64,000 bases of DNA from Lunularia cruciata (GCA_948567375.1 OX419761.1:60452501-60516500), one strand, 5' to 3'; shown: positions 1 to 11,437, counted from the first letter of the stretch. Made by a program: numbers and translations. The notes: generated by a model from the sequence alone, not told the origin.

Positions 1-588
1 GGCAGACGCCGAAGGAGAAATAGAAGTTGCAGGTCAGGATTCTTGCGGGAGCCATATCTCAGTAAACACAACTCCAAATCAAGCGTGCTATATCCCGTTG
101 GAAGCGTCTAGTTTAGGGCTTTCCATTGCCACCAAAATGGCAAAGTTTGGAGGTCTGTAAAAGAAGTTACAAGCATTTGAAGTTTCTAGAGTAGGTGTAC
201 TTCGGGTCAAAGTGTCTTCAGGTCAATGTGACTTCGTACTTTGTACTTCGGGTTTACATGACTTCGGGTTTACATGACTTCGGGTCATGAGACTTTGCCT
301 CAAGATGAAGATGACTAAATCAAAGGTAGTCGGACCTCGGAGTGCAGTGAAGGTGACTTTGGGAGTTTTGCCAGAGGGATCAGAGGAAATTAGAATATGG
401 AAAGAAGATAGTTAGGATACCCATGACTTCAATTTCAATTCTGATTGAAGATGGAATAGAAATTGAAGGAGAAATAACAATAATGAATAAACCCGAAGTG
501 CAAGATCCGACACTAAGTGTCTTCGGGTTAGTAACATGAGTGATTAGGGGAAAGTGGGTTACAAATTGAAGGTGTAGATAGTGTACCC

Positions 589-903
589 ATGCTTTCAATT
601 ATAATTCTTGATGAGAATATAGTAAAATTAGCAAAAGAATTAATAATAGTTAGATCCGAGGTAAGAGAGATAGGAGTGCAGGTGACTTCGGATTTGACAT
701 TTGACACTTTAGAGAAGAGTGGATCGGGAGATAGAGATTTAGAAGGCTTAACTACGATAAGAATTTCATATCAGGAAGGAGAAATGTTAGAATTAGTGGA
801 GGAAGTAGGAGATGTGAAACCCGAGGAAAATGTAGTAGGAAGTAAGATTACTTTGGGTTTGGGTTTGAAGGCCGAGGAAGAAGTAGACATCGGATCGGAT
901 TAG
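589..903 (+). pseudogene. C-terminal fragment of the LTR-encoded coiled-coil ORF
   Basis: About 100 codons remain open. The end is the family signature: an acidic tail finishing in 'EEEVDIGSD' before TAG at 901. Upstream text shows the conserved 'TLEKSGSGDRDLE' segment and the Val/Ile-Glu rich stretch seen in all copies of the ORF. The ORF lies upstream of the TATA-like box, so it is in U3 of the LTR. It is truncated relative to the ~860-codon version at 49653-52245, because this LTR form has lost most of the N-terminal and coiled-coil coding region. It is unlikely to be translated as it stands. Confidence 0.6.
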
Positions 904-1018
904 TAACCGATTTGAGATTTGAAGGGGCAGATATGAAGAGGTGCATTGTCATTTCGGATCTACAGGTTAGAACAGTTGTTGTAGAACAATATAGTTGTTA
1001 GAACTGTTGATTGCTCAC

Positions 1019-1026
1019 TATTTAAG
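1019..1026 (+). promoter_or_regulatory. TATA-like box of family A LTR
   Basis: TATTTAAG stands at the same place in every A LTR: 59450-59457 on plus, and CTTAAATA at 49525-49532 and 39641-39648 for minus copies. It lies ~670 bases before the LTR 3' end and downstream of the ORF stop. This would make the ORF part of U3 and start transcription near the R-U5 part. Promoter activity is inferred from position and conservation only. Confidence 0.5.
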
Positions 1027-1695
1027 AGTGACATTTGCAGGAAATTGTTGTTCAGTGCTCATTATTTCTGAGAATAGATAAAGCAAAGTGCTGTGAAGCA
1101 ATGCTCGTCGCTTGAGCTTGATTCCGAGTATCAATTCCGCAATTGTGTTTGTGAGTGTGTGGAGAAATTCGAAGTGCAAGTCAGTGTGCTTGTTGGATGT
1201 TGGATTCCATAGCCTTGATCTTCATTTTGTGTGTTTGATCCTGAGTGAAGTGCAATTGAAGCAATGCCTTGACAGATTTGAGAGGAATTGTAGTGTTGGT
1301 AGTATTTTGCATTTGGGAGTGGAGTGCAAAGTTGATGTGAAGCAATTTTGATTGAGGAAGTTGTGCCTTCAGTGGAGGGGTGGAACACAATTCTGAGGCA
1401 AAGTCGTTTTGCAATGAAGTGCCATTTTTGGGAGAGCCTGAATCATCACAATCAAGATTGTTTGGAAAGATTTGATGGAGTTGTGATTATGGAGTGTTAA
1501 TTTGTGACAAGACTGCGAGTCAGTGCTTGTTACTCTCTTCTGGGTCTGCTTTCTACCTGAGAGACTAAAGAGGAACTCAAGAAGAACTGAAATTGTTACT
1601 TTGCTTCGTATTTGACCAATTCTGATTCGTATCTCTACGGGAACAAACTTTACTTACCCGATTACCGCAAAAGTGATATTTTCCGGGTTGTCACA

Positions 1696-2051
1696 GTGCT
1701 ATAAACCAAAATGTCATCAATATAGCACCGAGCAAAATCCAATCTAGCTAGGATCCTATCCATGACCCTTTGGAACTCAACAGGAGCGTTCTTCAACCCA
1801 AATCGTAAGAACTTCCACTGATATAACACATCCTTGCCGTGAGGATCAATAGCCCAAAATGTTGTCTTGGACTTATCCTCCTCTCTGATCGGCAGCTGAT
1901 GATATCCCGCTCGAAGATCCAAAGTACTGAAGACCTTTGCATGCCCAATCGCATCAAAAATCTCCTCCGATGTAGGCATGGCATACCGATCAGCCCTGGT
2001 CTATCGGTTGATAGGACGGTAATCTCCACACATCCGCCTATCTGTATAGTT
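1696..2051 (-). pseudogene. Reverse transcriptase fragment, family C
   Basis: A minus-strand open stretch of ~100 codons covers the RT palm: 'DAIGHAKVFSTLDLRAGYHQ' then 'FGLKNAP.EFQRVMDRIL' and the catalytic YIDD motif followed by ILVYS. It is better preserved here than in the main C element, where a 1-nt deletion near 20715 breaks the same segment. At its N-terminal side the reading continues into '...DRRMCGDYRPIN', then runs into the 105-bp repeat in frame. No intact polyprotein is possible. Confidence 0.85.
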
Positions 2052-2156
2052 TGTCGTGCGTATATACATTGCTACACAACATACATTGCTGTCAACATCA
2101 TACACTATAAAAGCACAACTCACACATAAGTCATACATAGACTCTAAAGTGCCACA
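2052..2156 (+). repeat. 105-bp TG...CA repeat, copy 1
   Basis: It begins TGTCGTGCGTATATAC and ends CTCTAAAGTGCCACA. It is exactly 105 bp, like the copies at 2266-2370 (inverse), 17323-17427 and 17879-17983. It joins an RT-derived piece to a protease-derived piece of family C. One minus-strand frame is open through it (35 codons). Confidence 0.85.
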
Positions 2157-2265
2157 ATGTGGTGTATAGACCTTCCCTGAAGGTCCCACCAAACAAAAAA
2201 TCCCCCATACATATCCCCCAATCGCATCAAAATCCCTTTCAAATTGCATCAAACTTCGCATCAAT

Positions 2266-2370
2266 TGTGGCACTTTAGAGTCTATGTATGACTTATGTGT
2301 GAGTTGTGCTTCTATAGTGTATGATGTTGACAACAATGTATGTTGTGTAGCAATGTATATATGCACGACA
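2266..2370 (-). repeat. 105-bp TG...CA repeat, copy 2 (inverted)
   Basis: This is the reverse complement of the 2052-2156 copy, from TGTGGCACTTTAGAG to GCACGACA. With copy 1 it forms an inverted pair around a 109-base spacer, so the region could fold as a large hairpin. Plus-strand coiled-coil ORF text resumes directly after it. Confidence 0.85.
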
Positions 2371-5171
2371 ACATGTTGTTAATTTTCTTAAGAGACTATG
2401 AAGATAAGAAGATGTTGGAGATAGGAGATAATGTGAATCTCAGATTAGATTTAGTAAGATCTAAAGTTTGTGTAGTTTGAAGGAAGAAGCTAAATGCAAA
2501 GTAGTAGAGTGCAAGTGTCTTTTGGGTGTGTTACCTAAGACATTCAGTGTGGTCAGAGTAGAGAAGGAAGAATTAATTAGCAGGCCCATGCCCATGCTAG
2601 TTCAAGCTCAAGATAGGATAGAAGTGGAAGAAAAAATTGTAGTTGTAGTTGAGCCCAAAGATGGAAAAGTGATTGTATGTGACAACCCAACAAATATCAC
2701 TTTTGCGGTAATCAAGTAAGTAAAGTTTGTTCCCATAGAGATACTGGTCAAAAATGTCCAAATACAAAGTCAAATGTCACAAATGTGGTTCTTCTTAATT
2801 TCTTCTTTAGTCTCTTGGGTAGAAACCACACCCAGAAGAGAGTAACAAGCACTGATCACAATTGTATCGTGATTTAACACTCACTAATCACAACATAGCA
2901 AATCTTTCCAAACAATCTCAACTGTGATGATTTAGATTCTTCCAAAGATGGCTATTTCACTGCAAAATGACTTCACTTCAGAATTGTGTTCCACCCCTCC
3001 ATTGAAGGCATAATTTCCTTGATCAAAATTGCTTTGCATCAACCCTACGCTACACTCACAAATCCAAAATACCACCAACACTACAATTCATCTCAGATCT
3101 GTCAAGGCATTGCTCTGATTGCACTTCACTCAAGATCAAACATACAAAATGAAGATCAAGGCTATGGAATCCAACATCTAACAATCACACTAACTTGCAC
3201 TTCAGAATTCTCCAAACTTTCACAACTACAGACACAAAGTTGATACTCAGAATTAAACTCAAGCAACGAGCATTGAAATCAGCACTTCACTTTATCTATC
3301 TTCAAAAATTTGGAATACTAAAGAACATAAGATTGCAAACAATCCCTTTAAATAGTAGAGCATTTCACAATTAGCTAACAACTATACCGTTCTACAACAA
3401 CTCTACAAACCTGCAGATCCAAAATGACAATGCACCTCTTCATATCTCAAATTTCCTTATCAGATCTGATGTCTACCTCAACTTTGGCTTCCAAACCCGA
3501 AGATCCTCCTATCTCTTCTCCGTCTTTGGATCTATCAAATACCACTAAATCTTTCTCTATTTCTACCACTTCTTCCCTCTAATCTACAATTAAACTCATA
3601 GGTAATCTATCTACTTCCTTATCTTGCGATCCACTCTTCTCTAAAGTCTCAAATAATTGACCAGAAGACACTCACTGTTTGAACTTGCACTTTGAGTTCA
3701 TTCACTACAACTATTTTCTCTTCTAATTCTATCCCATCTTCAATCAGAACTGAAATTGAATTCAAGGGTATCCTAAATATCTCCTTTCTCTTCTCTAACT
3801 TCCACTTATGCCTCTAGCAAGACCCTCAAAGTCACCTTCATTGCACTCCAAGGTCTAACTACCTCAGATCTGGTCACCATTGTCTTGAGGCAGAGAAGCT
3901 TCTAACCCAAAGTTGTATAGACTATAGATCCAAAGAACATAGATCCAAAGTCCTTCAACTACTCTATACATCTACTATAGAAACTTCAAATGTTTTTAAC
4001 TTCTACTACAGACATCCAAACTCATTGATTTTGGTAACAATGGAAAGCCTTGAACAAGACGCTTTCAACAAAATATAACATGCATGATTTGGACATGTTG
4101 TTAATGAGATATAGCCCCTGCAAGAATCTTGACCTGCAACTTCTATTCCTCCTTTGGGTTTGCCTTCCTTTAGTCAAATTTGAGTCCTTCTTCCTTTGAC
4201 ACAAAGTAAGCTTTTTCCTTGGGTTCAACCCAAAGACTCAATTCTTCTTCTTTTGTCTCCATTTGGGTTCAATTCCGCCTTGATTGTATATTTCTTCTTC
4301 CAAACACATCAAAACCAAAAAAATGTAAGTACCACATTGTAGGAACATCAAGTGTAGAAGCCAAAGGCAAGATAGACCTTGGGTTGGATTAGTAACAATT
4401 TTAAAATTTAAAGAGACAAATATGAAGAGGTGGTTTGTCATTTTGGATCTACAAGTTGGTAAAGTTGTTATAGAATGGATGTTGTTAGATAACTATCAAA
4501 TGCTCTAACTATTTAAAAGAGGTATTCATAGTGTGTTGTTGCTTAGTAATGTTATGCTAAATATGAGTAAAGCAAAGTGTTGAAACTCAATGCTCATTGT
4601 TTCAACTTAATTTTGTGTATCAATCCTCTATGTGTGTGTTTGTGAGTGCTTGGAGAAGTTCAAAGTGCAAGTTAGTGAGTGTTGGATGTTGGATTCTGTA
4701 GCTTTGATTTTATTTTGTGTGTTGGATCTTGAGTGAATAGCAATCAAAGAAATACCTTGATGAATTTGTGAGGAATTGTAGTGTGTATAGTATTCTGCAA
4801 TTGTGACAACAACATTGGATTGATGCAAAGCAATTTTAATTAAGGAAGTTATGCCTTCAATAGGGGAATGGAATACAATTCCAAGGCGAAGTCATTTCAT
4901 AGTGAAGTAGCCTTCATTGGGAAGAACTGAATCATCACAATCAAAATTTGTTTGGAAAGAATTGGATAAATTGTGATTTTTGACAAGACAAGGATTCAAT
5001 GCTTGTTACTTTCTTCTAGGTGTGGTTTCTACCTGCAAAATTAAATACATGACCAAGAAGAACTAATTGTGACATTTTACTTTGTATTTTACTATTTTAG
5101 ACCAGTATCTTTGTGGGAACAAAGTGTTATTTGTTAATTACCACACAAGGAATACTTGTTGGGTTGTCATA
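2371..5171 (+). mobile_element. Family A LTR, 5'-truncated, split by a solo LTR
   Basis: Coiled-coil ORF C-terminal text runs from 2371 to 2677 and resumes after the inserted LTR at 4342, where it ends ('...GKIDLGLD' stop) before the R-U5 part. The LTR ends at 5171 (GGGTTGTCATA, final CACA decayed to CATA). It is followed immediately by protease-coding text, with no primer site and no gag. This LTR and the pol at 5172-8634 therefore form a gag-deleted family A element. The 5' end of the LTR is missing, replaced by the family C patchwork. Confidence 0.75.
2678..4336 (-). mobile_element. Solo LTR of family A, short form, TSD TTGTA
   Basis: A complete 1659-bp LTR in minus orientation. Its plus-strand left end is TGTGACAACCC and its right end is TGTAAGTACCACA. 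The five bases TTGTA occur at 2673-2677 and again at 4337-4341, a perfect target-site duplication, and the interrupted host ORF text joins up when the LTR is removed. Most of the coiled-coil ORF is absent, leaving remnants of its C-terminus and a short N-terminal leader. The presence of both termini and the duplication shows the short form is a stable LTR variant, not a random break. Confidence 0.9.
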
Positions 5172-8100
5172 AAGAGCAATGACCAAGAAAGACTTGCCTG
5201 CCATATATTGTATTGAACAAGAAGTTTGGGATCTCTTGAAGTAGATGTGGAGATTACGGATTGCATGATCACATTGGCACCCATTGATTTGAGTTTTGGT
5301 GTTAATGTCATGATAGAAGATACCACATACCAATTGGGGTACCATATGTTTGAGCCAACACCCCAAATTCTGTATTTTGCAGATCAAACCAGGCATTAAC
5401 CTCTGGGCATGCTATCCAACATAATGACATCTATTGGAGGAGTACTCTTCAAATTGAACTACATTGTGTTGAGACTAGTGACCAAAACTGGTTGTATAGT
5501 GCTCAAGTTGTTGTGGATTGGCACCAGCAAAAGTTGAGGTTGAAGGACATCTCATCCAAAGACCAAAAGCTAGTGATGGTGAGTTGGATGAAGGTTCTCC
5601 ATCTTGGAGAAACAACTTTATCTAAAGATGAAGATGAATCCAAATATTTTTCATCTTTGTCTTTTGAAGACTTTGATGAAGAAGTCCAAGTCAATTACTT
5701 GGAATGCTACAAGGGGGAAATCAAAGACAAAGATCTATATGACATTGTCTTTGGTAGCAGCAATTTGGAGGAGGGGGGTATGAGCTCCATCCAACTTGGG
5801 TTGAGTTGAGTCAGTCATGTAGAAGGAGTTATCAACCCTGATGATTGTCAAGATGTAGTCTTATCTGAAGGTAAGGCTTTGAAAATATCTAAGACAATCA
5901 CTTTTGATGAGTTTGCAAGATACACTACCTTATTTATTGAGTACCAAGATGTATTTTCTTGGTCTATTGGTCAAATGCTGAGTATTCCTAGACAATTTGG
6001 GGAACATTAGATTGATCTTATTGAAGGTGTAGTTTTGGTTTGGCAACAAAAATATCTCTTGAACCCAAAGTACTCACTCTTAGTGAAAGATAAAATTGAC
6101 AAGTACTTAGAGGCTAGAATATTTTTTCCACTCTTGAATAATGAATGGGTTTCTCTCATTGTCATTGTTCCAAAGAAGAAGACGGGGAAGATTTGAGTGT
6201 GCCAAGACCTCCATAAATTAAATGCAATCACAAGGAAAGATCATCATCCTTTGCCTTTATAGATATTATTTTGGACCAAGTAGGTGGTCATCCTTGCTAA
6301 AGGTTTCTTCATGGATTTTCAAGATACAATAAAGTGTCTATTTGAGAAGAAGACAAGGATAAGACCACATTCACTACCAATTGGAGTTCATTTTCATACA
6401 ATCAAATTCCATTTGGGTTCTGTAATGCTTCCACTACTTCCAACAGATGATGAATGAAAATTTTAAAGATTTTTTGCAAAATTTTGTGGAAGTTCTCATT
6501 GATGATTTTTGCATGTTTGGCCAAAGAGAAGTACATCTAGATTACCTCCACTAAAATTTTGAAAGGTGTTGTTTTTCCAGCTTGTTGTTGCATCCTTAAA
6601 AAATGCTTCTTTGCAATGGAAGGAATTTTGGTGGGGCATTTGGTCTTAACCCAAGGTATTAAAGTTGATGTTGAGAAGGTGAAAGTTATCTCAGCTTTGG
6701 AATTGCCTAAAAATATTTGGGAATTGAGAGCCTTTTTAAGAGATGTTGGATATTGTAGATGCTTTGTGTTTAACTATGTGGTGCTAGCTGCACCTTTGAC
6801 AAAGCTTCTAAAGAAGTCCAAAGATTATTTGTGGGAAGCAAAACAAGAAGAAGCTTTCCAATTGTTGAAGAAGAAATTGGTGGAAGCACTAATGATGAGG
6901 GCTCCAAATTGGGATGTCCCTTTTCATGTGTATGTAGACACTTCATCCATGGCAATTGGAGTTGTCTTGAGTTAGGAGGATGATAAGAAGAAGAACTATC
7001 TAATCTACTATGCTAGCTGACAACATTCAATTGTAAAGAAGAATTATACTACAATTGAGAGAGAAGCACTTGTGATAGTGTATGATTGCAAGAAGTTCCA
7101 CCACTACTTGTTGGGATACAAATTTGTACTTCTATGTAGACCATTATGCACTGCAATATTTGGTATTGCAAGATGGATCTTGTTGTTACAAGAATTCACA
7201 TACACTATACAAGTAAGGACGGGAGCTTTGCATTCAAATGAAAACTTCTTATCTTGGTTGGACACTCAAGACTAGGATCTAAAAGTCAACAATACATTCC
7301 TTGACAAAGAATTGTATCATTTGATGGTAATACAAAGCACAAGGTATGTGGTGGAATATCACTATGTGCATACTTGCTAGTATCTTAAGGGATTGGACCC
7401 AAAGTAGAGAGCGGTCTTCCTCAAGAAAATGAGACCATACCAGTTAAAGCACAACATTTTTTTAAGATAGGTGAAGATGAAGTACTTTGGAGATGCTTAG
7501 AAGCATATGAAATAAGAAGAGTAACCAAGTTGTTGCACTCAAAAGCATCAAGAGGATACTACGTCCTGAAGAACACAATAAAGAAAATCCTTATGGTAGG
7601 ATACTGGTGGCCTATGATGTGCATGGATACTCAAACCTATATCTAAAGTTGTGATGCTTGTCAAATAATGTAAAAGTGGACGGCTACTTCCTAGTGGCCT
7701 TTGAGACCAATTTTGCCATTTGCCTATTTGAGAAATAGAGAATTGATTTTGTGGGTCAAATCCACCCAATGACCCAATTCATGAGGACGAGATATATCTT
7801 GGTCTTTATTGCCTATGTGACAATGATGGTTGAAGCCAAGGCCACTTGGCAAAATGATGCAAAAACTATTGCCAAATTTTTATTCTAAAATATCATTTCC
7901 TAATATGAATGTCCCCTAGAATTGGTCAATGATCCAAGGACTCACTTTTTGAACTCACTTGTGGAAGCATTAACCAAGTACTTCCAAATCAAGCATCAAA
8001 AGACAAGTCCTTATAACCCAAAAGCCAATGGATTAACAAAAAAGCCACATGGATTGTTGTGTAAAATTTTAAACAGGGTGATTGTCAAATATGCCTACAA

Positions 8101-8634
8101 TTGGGATACAAAGCTATTTGCAACTTTGTATAGAACAACCAAAATATTACAACCAAATAGACTCCATATTTCTTAACAAATGGATTGCATCTTATACTCC
8201 AATTGAATTTGAAGTCTCATCATATCATATCCTTTGCAAAGAAAAATTGTTGGAGGAAGATAGTTAGAATCTTTGGATCCAACAATTGATGTGGTTAGAA
8301 TGAAAAGAGGAAATGTAATGCAAACCACAAAGGAGATACAAGCTCATCAAAAAGTCAAGCATGACAAGAGATTCAAGCCTATGGCTGTTCAAGAGGAAGA
8401 TTTGGTACTATTATATGATAATTGCCAAATATTTTTTCCAGGCAAGCTGCACCTCAAGTGGATAGAGCCATACCATGTAATGCACATCTATGAAAATGGC
8501 TCTATTCAACTTGCAACTTGGAAGCAATCCTTTTGCCACTTGAGTAAATGGGTGGAAGGTCAAAAAATATTGGACTGTGGACACAGATGTGTACAAAGAA
8601 GCTAAAGCTTATATATGCAAGGACGCTCACATTT
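5172..8634 (+). pseudogene. Degenerate family A pol (protease-RT-RNase H-integrase), gag deleted
   Basis: Domains in order: protease remnant from ~5180 ('MTKKDLPAIYCIEQE', same as the element at 45869-46705); linker ORF 5492-5809; RT ~5950-6560 ('DKTTFTTNWS', 'NQIPFGFCNA', 'FLMIDDF'-like text in shifted frames); RT thumb and RNase H 6559-7275 ('FLRDVGYCRCF', 'YVDTSSMAIGVVLS'); integrase 7360-8634 ('NHGLTKKPHG', 'VQEEDLVLLYDN'). Stops and frameshifts occur every few hundred bases, so this is an old dead copy. It retains the short tail '...KDAHI' stop just before the polypurine tract, as in the better element at 42718. It is useful for showing the order pol - PPT - LTR. Confidence 0.85.
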
Positions 8635-8647
8635 GAGGGAGGAGGTA
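8635..8647 (+). promoter_or_regulatory. Polypurine tract of family A
   Basis: GAGGGAGGAGGTA lies directly before the LTR start TGTGGTGCCCACA at 8648. The same tract, reversed, is at 42705-42717 beside the 3' LTR of the complete element. This position fixes the LTR boundary just after integrase and puts the coiled-coil ORF inside the LTR. Confidence 0.8.
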
Positions 8648-9999
8648 TGTGGTGCCCACAAAATTTTTTTATGAGTTTTAAAGAAGTGTATTGTTAAAGC
8701 CAAATTGAAGCCTAATGCGGAAGAAAAAAGAAGAGTTGTGTGTTTGGAGTAGACCCAAAGAAGTCAACTTTGTGTCAAAGGAAGAAGGACTCGGATTGGA
8801 CTTATTGGGTGGTAGACCCAAAGTAAGGTTACCTCACATTGGGATGATCAACCCAATCCAAAGAAACTATAACAACTCTTCCTCATGCCTAGCCAAATCA
8901 AGAAGGTATGTGTAAAAAATGGCTACTTTGAGGAATGAAAGTTGAGAATGATAGGAAACAAACACACAAAATTTGTGAGAGTCAATTGCAAATTGACTAA
9001 AGAATGATTGCATAGTGGAACACTATAAAAATTAAGACTTTGTCGAGGAAGTTTTGAACTGTCACAACAATATCCTTTGGGTCTCAATAGTTGTTTTGAA
9101 GGAGTTAGAATCTTAGGTCTAGGGAAGAGTTTGATCTTTCAAAGAGGGTTAGAAAACACACAATGCTAGCAAAGGGTGGTAAGTGGAGTCCTTTACTTGC
9201 GGTGAGGAGATTGGCAATTTGGAGATTAAATGTAGTGGTGAGGATCAAAGTCTTGAGTAGACATTGGATCACAATTTTGGCATGGAATTGGAACCTAAGC
9301 TTTCTAGGATTCATGGCAGAAATAATTGCTAGTAACAATGAACATGGCCCTAAGACAGAAGGAAAGAGAGGAAATCAATGGACTGAGTTAGATTGGAGAT
9401 TAGTCTTGGGGAGAGAAGCAAGGAAGTATTATTGGGCATCAAGAAGAAGTATTGAAGGAGCATAGAATGGATTTTGAAAGATTAAAGGCAGAATTGAATG
9501 ATGCATGAATCTAAGGAGTACACTCCAAGGCAATTGTAATGATAATGGAGCAGGAGTAGGAGAGTCTGAGATCAATTGAAGCAGAGAAAGACCATGCTTG
9601 GTAATGGGAGTTTGTGAGCAAAAGTTGAAAGGTTGGTGTAGCAAGTAGAAGGGTAGAATTTTTGCTATGCATAGGAGAAGAAGATGTTGAAGATGGAATT
9701 TGAAGAAGACTTAAGTATGTATTAGATTGAGTTGGAAGCAAAGAGAGCTTGGGCAAGGATGCAATTCTGAAGAAGACATTAGATTTAGTAGGAGAGGTCT
9801 TCAAGAGAGGAAAGACAATAGTGAGTATTGAGTCCAAAGTGAAATTGGAAGAAGCAAGACTGCACAAGTTGAAGTTGTTAGTGTAGGAGATGAGGAAGAG
9901 AAAAGTGAAGGACATTGATATGAAAAAATTCTTGATTTGCTTGAGAGAGAGGAGTGTAAATAGAAGGATGATTGAAGTAGGAGATTGAAGAAAGATGAT

Positions 10000-10052
<53 letters not shown>

Positions 10053-10790
10053 TAGGACATGATTGTAGTTACATCGGGTGTAAAAGTAGGAGTAAATATT
10101 GGATTGGATTAGTAATAGTTTCAAGATTTAAAGAGGTGGATATGAAGAAGTAGAGTGATACTTTGGATCTGAAGATTTGTAAGTAATAGTTGAAGTGGTT
10201 TAGGTAGCAATATAACTATCGAGTGCTCTACCTATTTAAAGTAGGCATTCATAGTGAGTTGTTCAATATTTATCTTTTTGAAGTTGAGTAAAGCAAAGTA
10301 TTGTAACTTAGTGCTTATCATTTTAGCTTAATTTTGAGTATCAATCTTGTGTGTGTGTTTGTGACTGTTTGGAGAAGTTCAAATTGCAATCAGTGAGTGT
10401 GTTAGATGTTGGATTGATGCAAAGCAATTTTTATTGAGGAAGTTGTGCTTTAAGTGGAAGAATGGAACACAATTCCAAGGTGAAGTTATTTTGTGGTGAA
10501 GTAGCCTTCTTTGGGAGAACTGAATCATCACAATTAGTGTTAATTTGGAAAGTATTTGATGTATTGTGGTTATGGGTGTTGTTAATTTTGTGACAAGGTT
10601 GTGAGTTGAGCACTTGTAACTCTTACTCTCTTCTAGTTATGGTTTCTACCCAAGATATTAAACATGCAACCAAAAAGAACCATTTTGTTAAAAAAAAAAT
10701 TTGTATTTGACCAATTTTGACCAATATATCTGTAAGAATAAATGTTTGCTTACTAATAACTAGAAAAGTGATATTTATGGGGTTGTAACA
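8648..10790 (+). mobile_element. Degenerate 3' LTR of the gag-less family A element
   Basis: It starts TGTGGTGCCCACA after the polypurine tract and ends ...GGGGTTGTAACA at 10790. It contains badly decayed coiled-coil ORF text: the N-terminal part at 8714-9465 (with the conserved 'LAWNWN' motif at ~9280), a deletion near 9450-9480, then coiled-coil text to ~10100. At ~2.1 kb it is shorter than the 3.7-kb full LTR. A long AGT microsatellite has grown inside it. Confidence 0.75.
10001..10051 (+). repeat. (AGT)17 microsatellite
   Basis: Seventeen uninterrupted AGT units within the decayed coiled-coil ORF of an A LTR, shortly before the C-terminal part. Its perfection contrasts with the decay around it, so expansion is probably recent. 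Confidence 0.95.
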
Positions 10791-11410
10791 TAGAGTAAAG
10801 TGAAGTGCTATAACTCAATGCTTGTCATTTTAGCTAAATTCTGAGTGTCAATCTGTGTATGTTTTTGTGAGTGTTTGGAGAATTTTGAATTGCAGTCTAA
10901 GGGTGTTAGATGTTGGATTCTATAGCTTTAATTTCCATTCTGTGTGTTTAATCCTGGGTAGAGTGCAAGCATGGCACTACCTTGATGAATCCATAAGGGC
11001 AAGATTGTTGGTAGTATTTTTCATTTATGCGTATAATGTTAGATTGATGCAAAGCAATTTCAAATAAGGAAATTGTGCCTTCAATGGAGGGGTGGAACAT
11101 AACTCCAAGGCAAAGTCACTTTGTGGTAAAGTAGCCTTCTTTGGAGAAAAAAATCATCACAATCAATATTAATTTGGAAAGAATTGGAAGAATTGTGATT
11201 ATAGGTGTTGTTAACTTGTGACAAGATAGCAAACTGAGTGCTTGTGACTCTCTTCTAGGTGTGGTTTCTACACAAGAGATTAAAGACATAACCAAGATGG
11301 ACTAAATTGTTACTTTTACTTCATATTTGACCATTTCTGACCAATATGTTTGTGGGAATGGACAATTACCTATTAATTACTGCAAAAATAATACTTGCTA
11401 GGTTGTCACA
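10791..11410 (+). mobile_element. Partial LTR tail (family A) leading into a primer site
   Basis: The R-U5 part of an A LTR repeats here (starting from 'gagtaaagtgaagtgc'), directly after the end of the previous LTR, and ends ...AGGTTGTCACA at 11410. A tRNA-Asp-like primer site follows, so this is the tail of a 5' LTR whose upstream part was lost. Confidence 0.75.
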
Positions 11411-11419
11411 TGATTTTCC

Positions 11420-11437
11420 TGGCACCATTGCTAGGGA
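11420..11437 (+). promoter_or_regulatory. Primer binding site (tRNA-Asp-like), family A
   Basis: TGGCACCATTGCTAGGGA, nine bases after the LTR end. It corresponds to TGGCACCGCTGCCAGGGA in the complete element (minus, 48841-48858). Athila-type plant elements are known to use the 3' end of tRNA-Asp, whose complement resembles this. Confidence 0.75.

Larger units (their letters stand above)
1..1695 (+). mobile_element. Family A LTR, 5' end outside window (short-LTR form)
   Basis: This is the 3' part of a family A LTR. It ends with the family terminus GGGTTGTCACA at 1695. Its first ~200 bases match, in reverse complement, the inner part of the short solo LTR at 2678-4336 (for example the stretch encoding 'atagaagttgcaggtca'), so it belongs to the same internally shortened form. 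By that comparison roughly 180 bases of the LTR lie before base 1. It holds the C-terminal part of the LTR-encoded coiled-coil ORF, then a TATA-like box, then ~670 bases of R-U5. What follows at 1696 is unrelated family C sequence, so whether this was a solo LTR or one end of an element is unknown. Confidence 0.8.
1696..2370. mobile_element. Rearranged fragment of family C (DNMT element)
   Basis: A patchwork of family C pieces. Bases 1696-2051 match the minus-strand RT region at about 20541-20895. Then comes the 105-bp repeat (2052-2156). Bases 2157-2205 match the protease region at about 23255-23301, so ~2.36 kb of the parent is missing at the repeat. Next is a ~60-base stretch I cannot place, and finally the 105-bp repeat in inverse orientation (2266-2370). 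The left end directly abuts the LTR end at 1695 and the right end abuts coiled-coil ORF text. No target duplication is visible. Confidence 0.75.

Noticed and set aside
2052-2156. Hammerhead ribozyme or retrozyme in the 105-bp repeat
   Set aside because: I see no CTGATGA...GAAA core in either strand.
9878-10060. Poly-Thr ORF on the minus strand
   Set aside because: It is only the translation of the (AGT)n microsatellite.
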